DNA of 8,733 bases from NCBI GenBank assembly GCA_024636395.1, contig JAGXHD010000038.1, forward strand, positions 1 to 8,733. The letters are read 5' to 3'. The position numbers and the translations under genes are program-made. The DNA is from Sulfitobacter sp. (GTDB lineage Bacteria > Pseudomonadota > Alphaproteobacteria > Rhodobacterales > Rhodobacteraceae). Shown here one piece after another: positions 7,195 through 8,733 of this stretch. The notes beneath the pieces are model-generated. The model did not search any database. It worked only from the letters and a program-made list of their open reading frames with translations, and was not told the DNA's origin. Every line of letters begins with the position of its first letter. Positions within the stretch are counted from its first letter, which is position 1.

Positions 7195-7566
7195 TTAAAC
7201 GAACGCATATGCGAATCCCCCGCGACGGCAGATGTGGCAAAACTCTGCCCGCAGCACCCGGTAAACCAGAATACCGCGTCTCCGGGAGAGGAAGAAAAGG
7301 GTGATATTACCGTTCTGGATATTCGCTCGACCCGGAATGAGGCGGACTCCTAGCCAAAGCACCGGGCGCCGAACCGCGCCAAGTTCTGCAGCGCTACGCG
7401 GTTTCGGACCAGTGGCGCCGGATTCGTCCACACTGAGGAACTCGGTAACCTCAGTCTGGGAAAACCGCCGTAAGACATGCCTGCGCAGGGTAGGATCGCG
7501 CTGTAGCTTGGTGTTCACCTGCGCCATGATACGCTCCAGATCGCGTATGAACTGCCCGTAAGCCAT
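7195..7566 (-). pseudogene. Truncated RepA/ParA-like plasmid partition ATPase gene
   Basis: From ATG 7566 the first 48 or so residues (MAYGQFIRDLERIMAQVN.., then TLRRHVLRRFSQTEVTEFL) look like the N-terminal region of alphaproteobacterial RepA partition ATPases, where an arginine-rich 'LRRFS/T..E...LGV' segment forms a MerR/HTH-like head. Beyond about residue 50 (near 7420) similarity ends. There is no Walker A (KGGVGKT), no Walker B and no ParA core, and the remaining roughly 75 residues read like out-of-frame or foreign sequence. A normal RepA has about 400 residues. The simplest reading is an internal deletion that kept the start region and the operon junction with the repB relic. A functional short DNA-binding protein made only of the HTH head is a weaker alternative. 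A palindrome suited to be its operator or a parS site lies 7 nt upstream of the ATG. Confidence 0.55.
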
Positions 7567-7573
7567 TTTAGGT

Positions 7574-7587
7574 ATATCCGCGGATAT
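7574..7587. promoter_or_regulatory. Perfect 14-bp palindrome upstream of the repA-like relic
   Basis: ATATCCGCGGATAT is perfectly self-complementary and ends 7 nt before the repA-like ATG on the minus strand, where an operator or the Shine-Dalgarno would be. Partition operons of alphaproteobacterial plasmids carry palindromic parS or operator sites around repA/repB, so a fossil centromere or autoregulatory site is a reasonable inference. No second copy was noticed in the window. Confidence 0.4.
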
Positions 7588-7599
7588 TGCTACGCTCCG

Positions 7600-7731
7600 A
7601 CCTTGGAGCCTATTGCCGATGAGGGCAAGCTCCGGATGTCAAGTATCCAGCGCTACATACAGGATTTCAAAAGCTTGTACGGCATTGCCAAGTTGTTCGG
7701 CTTTACTGACCCGGCATCGGATGGTGCATAA
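7600..7731 (+). pseudogene. Possible tyrosine-recombinase (integrase) core-binding fragment
   Basis: One frame reads TLEPIADEGKLRMSSIQRYI followed by QDFKSLYGIAKLFGFTDPAS and a stop at 7729-7731. The pattern 'S.I.RY...K.LY..A...GF.DPA' resembles the SAM-like core-binding domain of phage-type integrases, where a helix with a conserved R.Y is followed by a short linker to 'NPA'. No catalytic domain (R..HxxR..Y) follows, and the frame has no clear start. It is about 43 codons long, so chance similarity cannot be excluded. It overlaps the left end of the IS6 transposase relic by about 10 nt, as an insertion into, or a junction within, an old integrase gene would. Confidence 0.3.
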
Positions 7732-8299
7732 GAGTACCGTCTGCCATGCCGCGCCTGTGGAGCTACCCTACCATCGTGAAATCATCGCCTACGCGGTTCG
7801 AGCCTATCATAGGTTAGCGCTGAGCAGGGCTGACATCGATGATCTGATTGCCGAACGAAGCGAGATTATCGGCTGCGAAACCATGGGGCTCTGCTGGCGC
7901 GCAGGAGGTGCCAACGGCGACATGCTCGACATCCTTGTCGAGGGCTGCCGCAATATCAAGGCCGCCAAGCGCTTCATTGCGAGACATATCACTCAACTTG
8001 CCACCCTCCGGTCGCCATCACATGCTTCATCAACTTGGCTATGTCCAATAAGGCCTTCTCTGTCTCCTAAACGTGACTGTGAGCCCGGATCAGGCGGCGC
8101 GCCGTACCGGAGGAGTGCTTCCGCGACAAGGGGCTCTCGCCGAAGTGGATCGCCGGGAAAAGATGACTGTCTTCCAATGCATGAAGAAGCAGGAAGCGCG
8201 CCTGTGTTGCTCGGATTCTTGTTGAGGCGCGTCATGGCTCATCGAAATTGCAATGCCCTAGAACTGCAAACATGGCACATTAGACATGTTATAGCTTAG
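7721..8299 (+). pseudogene. IS6-family transposase relic, deleted and frameshifted
   Basis: From about 7763 the frame reads LPYHREIIAYAVRAYHRLAL then IDDLIAERSEIIGCETMGL, the N-terminal HTH region of IS6/IS26-type transposases. At about 7892 it jumps to CWRAGGANGDMLDILVEG and NIKAAKRFIARHI, which in intact IS6 proteins lie some 40 residues further on. The missing part includes the first catalytic Asp. After about 7995 the frame is lost. A piece in the next frame (from 8136) reads LAEVDRREKMTVFQCMKKQ, matching the RAEVSH..RRE..M..FKS..QAQRF region around the catalytic Glu. A final piece back in the first frame (from 8207) reads LLGFLLRRVMAHRNCNALEL and QTWHIRHVIA, like the IS6 C-terminus with its conserved Trp. 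The second Asp region was not found. IS6 enzymes move by replicative transposition and cointegrates; this copy cannot be active. No clear terminal inverted repeats or target duplications were found. Confidence 0.7.
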
Positions 8300-8401
8300 C
8301 ATTTATAGCATATTCGCAAATCTATAGAGTTGCATTATATTATTATCTGCAATATCAGAGCATGGCGTAATTACCGAAAATGCAATATCATAGGTTCGCA
8401 A
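8289..8401 (+). promoter_or_regulatory. AT-rich spacer with direct repeats, likely promoter/operator of the HTH gene
   Basis: This stretch is much more AT-rich than its surroundings. TGCAATATCA occurs twice, at 8348-8357 and 8381-8390, 33 bp apart (about three helical turns), the second copy lying just before the weak AGG ribosome-binding site (8392-8394) of the HTH gene. TTGCA (8330-8334) and TGCAA (8348-8352) form an inverted pair, and TTATAGC is repeated at 8289-8295 and 8303-8309. The arrangement suits an autoregulatory operator for the adjacent XRE-type protein. The exact -35/-10 elements are uncertain; TTGCAT at 8330-8335 is a possible -35. Confidence 0.4.
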
Positions 8402-8733
8402 ATGTCAGTTACTCGAGCGAAGCAAAGACAGGCCCAAGAGAGGATCAACCAGGCAACCAGTCTGACGAAGTCGCTTGCAAAGCCGATCGGTGGATGGATC
8501 GCCACCTTCCAGGAAGCGATCGGGATGAATGCTCCGGCCCTTGCAGAACACCTCGGGATCTCAAGAAACAACATCTATGCAGCGATCCAGAACGAACAGG
8601 CCGGAACCATCTCCGTAAACCAACTGGAGAAGATCGCCGAAGCAATGGGCGGCCGCCTTGTCTATGCAATCATCCCGCGCGAAGGCCCCGTTGAAGAGAT
8701 CGTTCTGGCCCAAGCCCGTGCGAAGGCACGACG
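8402..8733 (+). CDS. Mobile mystery protein A-like XRE-family HTH protein, 3' end outside window
   Basis: The first 110 residues are visible, in frame and intact to the window edge. A basic, Gln-rich N-terminus (MSVTRAKQRQAQERINQ) leads to PIGGWIATFQEAIGMNAPAL (from residue 28), then the helix-turn-helix LAEHLGISRNNIYAAIQNEQ (residues 47-66), then AGTISVNQLEKIAEAMGG and RLVYAIIPREGPVEEIVLAQ. The spacing 'GW...R/QEA.GM...LA..LG.S...I......GTI....L...AEA.G.RLVYA..P' is that of the mobile mystery protein A family (usually about 150 residues). Members are found on plasmids and other mobile regions next to mobile mystery protein B, a Fic-domain protein, and the pair is suspected to act like a regulator or antitoxin with a Fic toxin. 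The start ATG 8402 follows a weak AGG. Codons look normal, in contrast to the decayed DNA to its left, so this gene seems to be maintained. The partner cannot be seen. Confidence 0.8.
   Translation, partial: MSVTRAKQRQAQERINQATSLTKSLAKPIGGWIATFQEAIGMNAPALAEHLGISRNNIYAAIQNEQAGTISVNQLEKIAEAMGGRLVYAIIPREGPVEEIVLAQARAKAR

Noticed and set aside
7814..8235. Minus-strand frames opposite the IS6 relic (60-80 codons)
   Set aside because: Antisense to recognisable transposase pieces, with no family resemblance and no ribosome-binding sites.
7613..8299. A single 228-codon plus-strand gene
   Set aside because: Only parts match IS6 transposases, the first 36 codons and the middle do not, and the matching piece at 8136-8200 is in another frame. 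It is a relic, not a real intact protein.
7681..8360. IS6 terminal inverted repeats (GGCATTGCCAAGTT near 7681 and TCTGCAATATCAGAGC near 8346)
   Set aside because: They resemble GGCNCTGTTGCAAAGTT-type ends only loosely, do not match each other well, and the left one lies inside the possible integrase fragment; too weak to list as features.
8380..8694. A 104-codon plus-strand frame starting at 8380
   Set aside because: It overlaps the mobile mystery A frame in a different phase, and has no recognisable domain, while the frame from 8402 matches a family.

Overview
The window looks like an alphaproteobacterial, probably Rhodobacterales (Roseobacter-group), genome segment. This is an inference from the GC-rich coding style, the long-form UrtB, the FCD-type GntR regulator and RepA/RepB-like plasmid partition relics typical of that order. 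No rRNA, tRNA or CRISPR array was seen.

Left part (1-4564, + strand): the 3' part of a urea ABC transporter operon. It holds the end of urtB (5' end outside the window), a GNAT acetyltransferase gene, then urtC, urtD and urtE. The genes are tightly packed: ATGA overlaps at GNAT/urtC and urtC/urtD, an 8-nt overlap at urtD/urtE, and 2 nt between urtB and the GNAT. Together they would encode both membrane subunits and both ATPases of the high-affinity urea importer. The binding protein UrtA is expected upstream, and no urease gene is in view. The unusual point is the acetyltransferase set between the two permease genes.

Middle part (4565-6728): 529 bp without a convincing gene, then a GntR/FadR-type (FCD) regulator on the + strand. 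It meets, tail to tail with only 3 nt between stop codons, a full-length class I fructose-1,6-bisphosphatase gene (fbp) on the - strand.

Right part (6738-8733): a patch of decayed mobile DNA. Immediately upstream of fbp on the - strand lie a frameshifted RepB/ParB-like relic and, before it, a RepA-like relic that keeps only the recognisable N-terminus. A perfect 14-bp palindrome sits just before the repA start. Next on the + strand come a possible tyrosine-recombinase fragment and an IS6-family transposase relic that has lost the part carrying its first catalytic Asp and is also frameshifted. An AT-rich spacer with direct repeats then leads into an intact reading frame that matches 'mobile mystery protein A', a small XRE-type helix-turn-helix protein. 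It runs off the right edge. In known genomes its partner is a Fic-domain protein (mobile mystery protein B), expected just downstream.

Overall, a conserved metabolic segment borders an old plasmid/IS-derived patch. The most promising lead for an understudied system is the mobile-mystery A locus at the right edge, only the first part of which can be seen.
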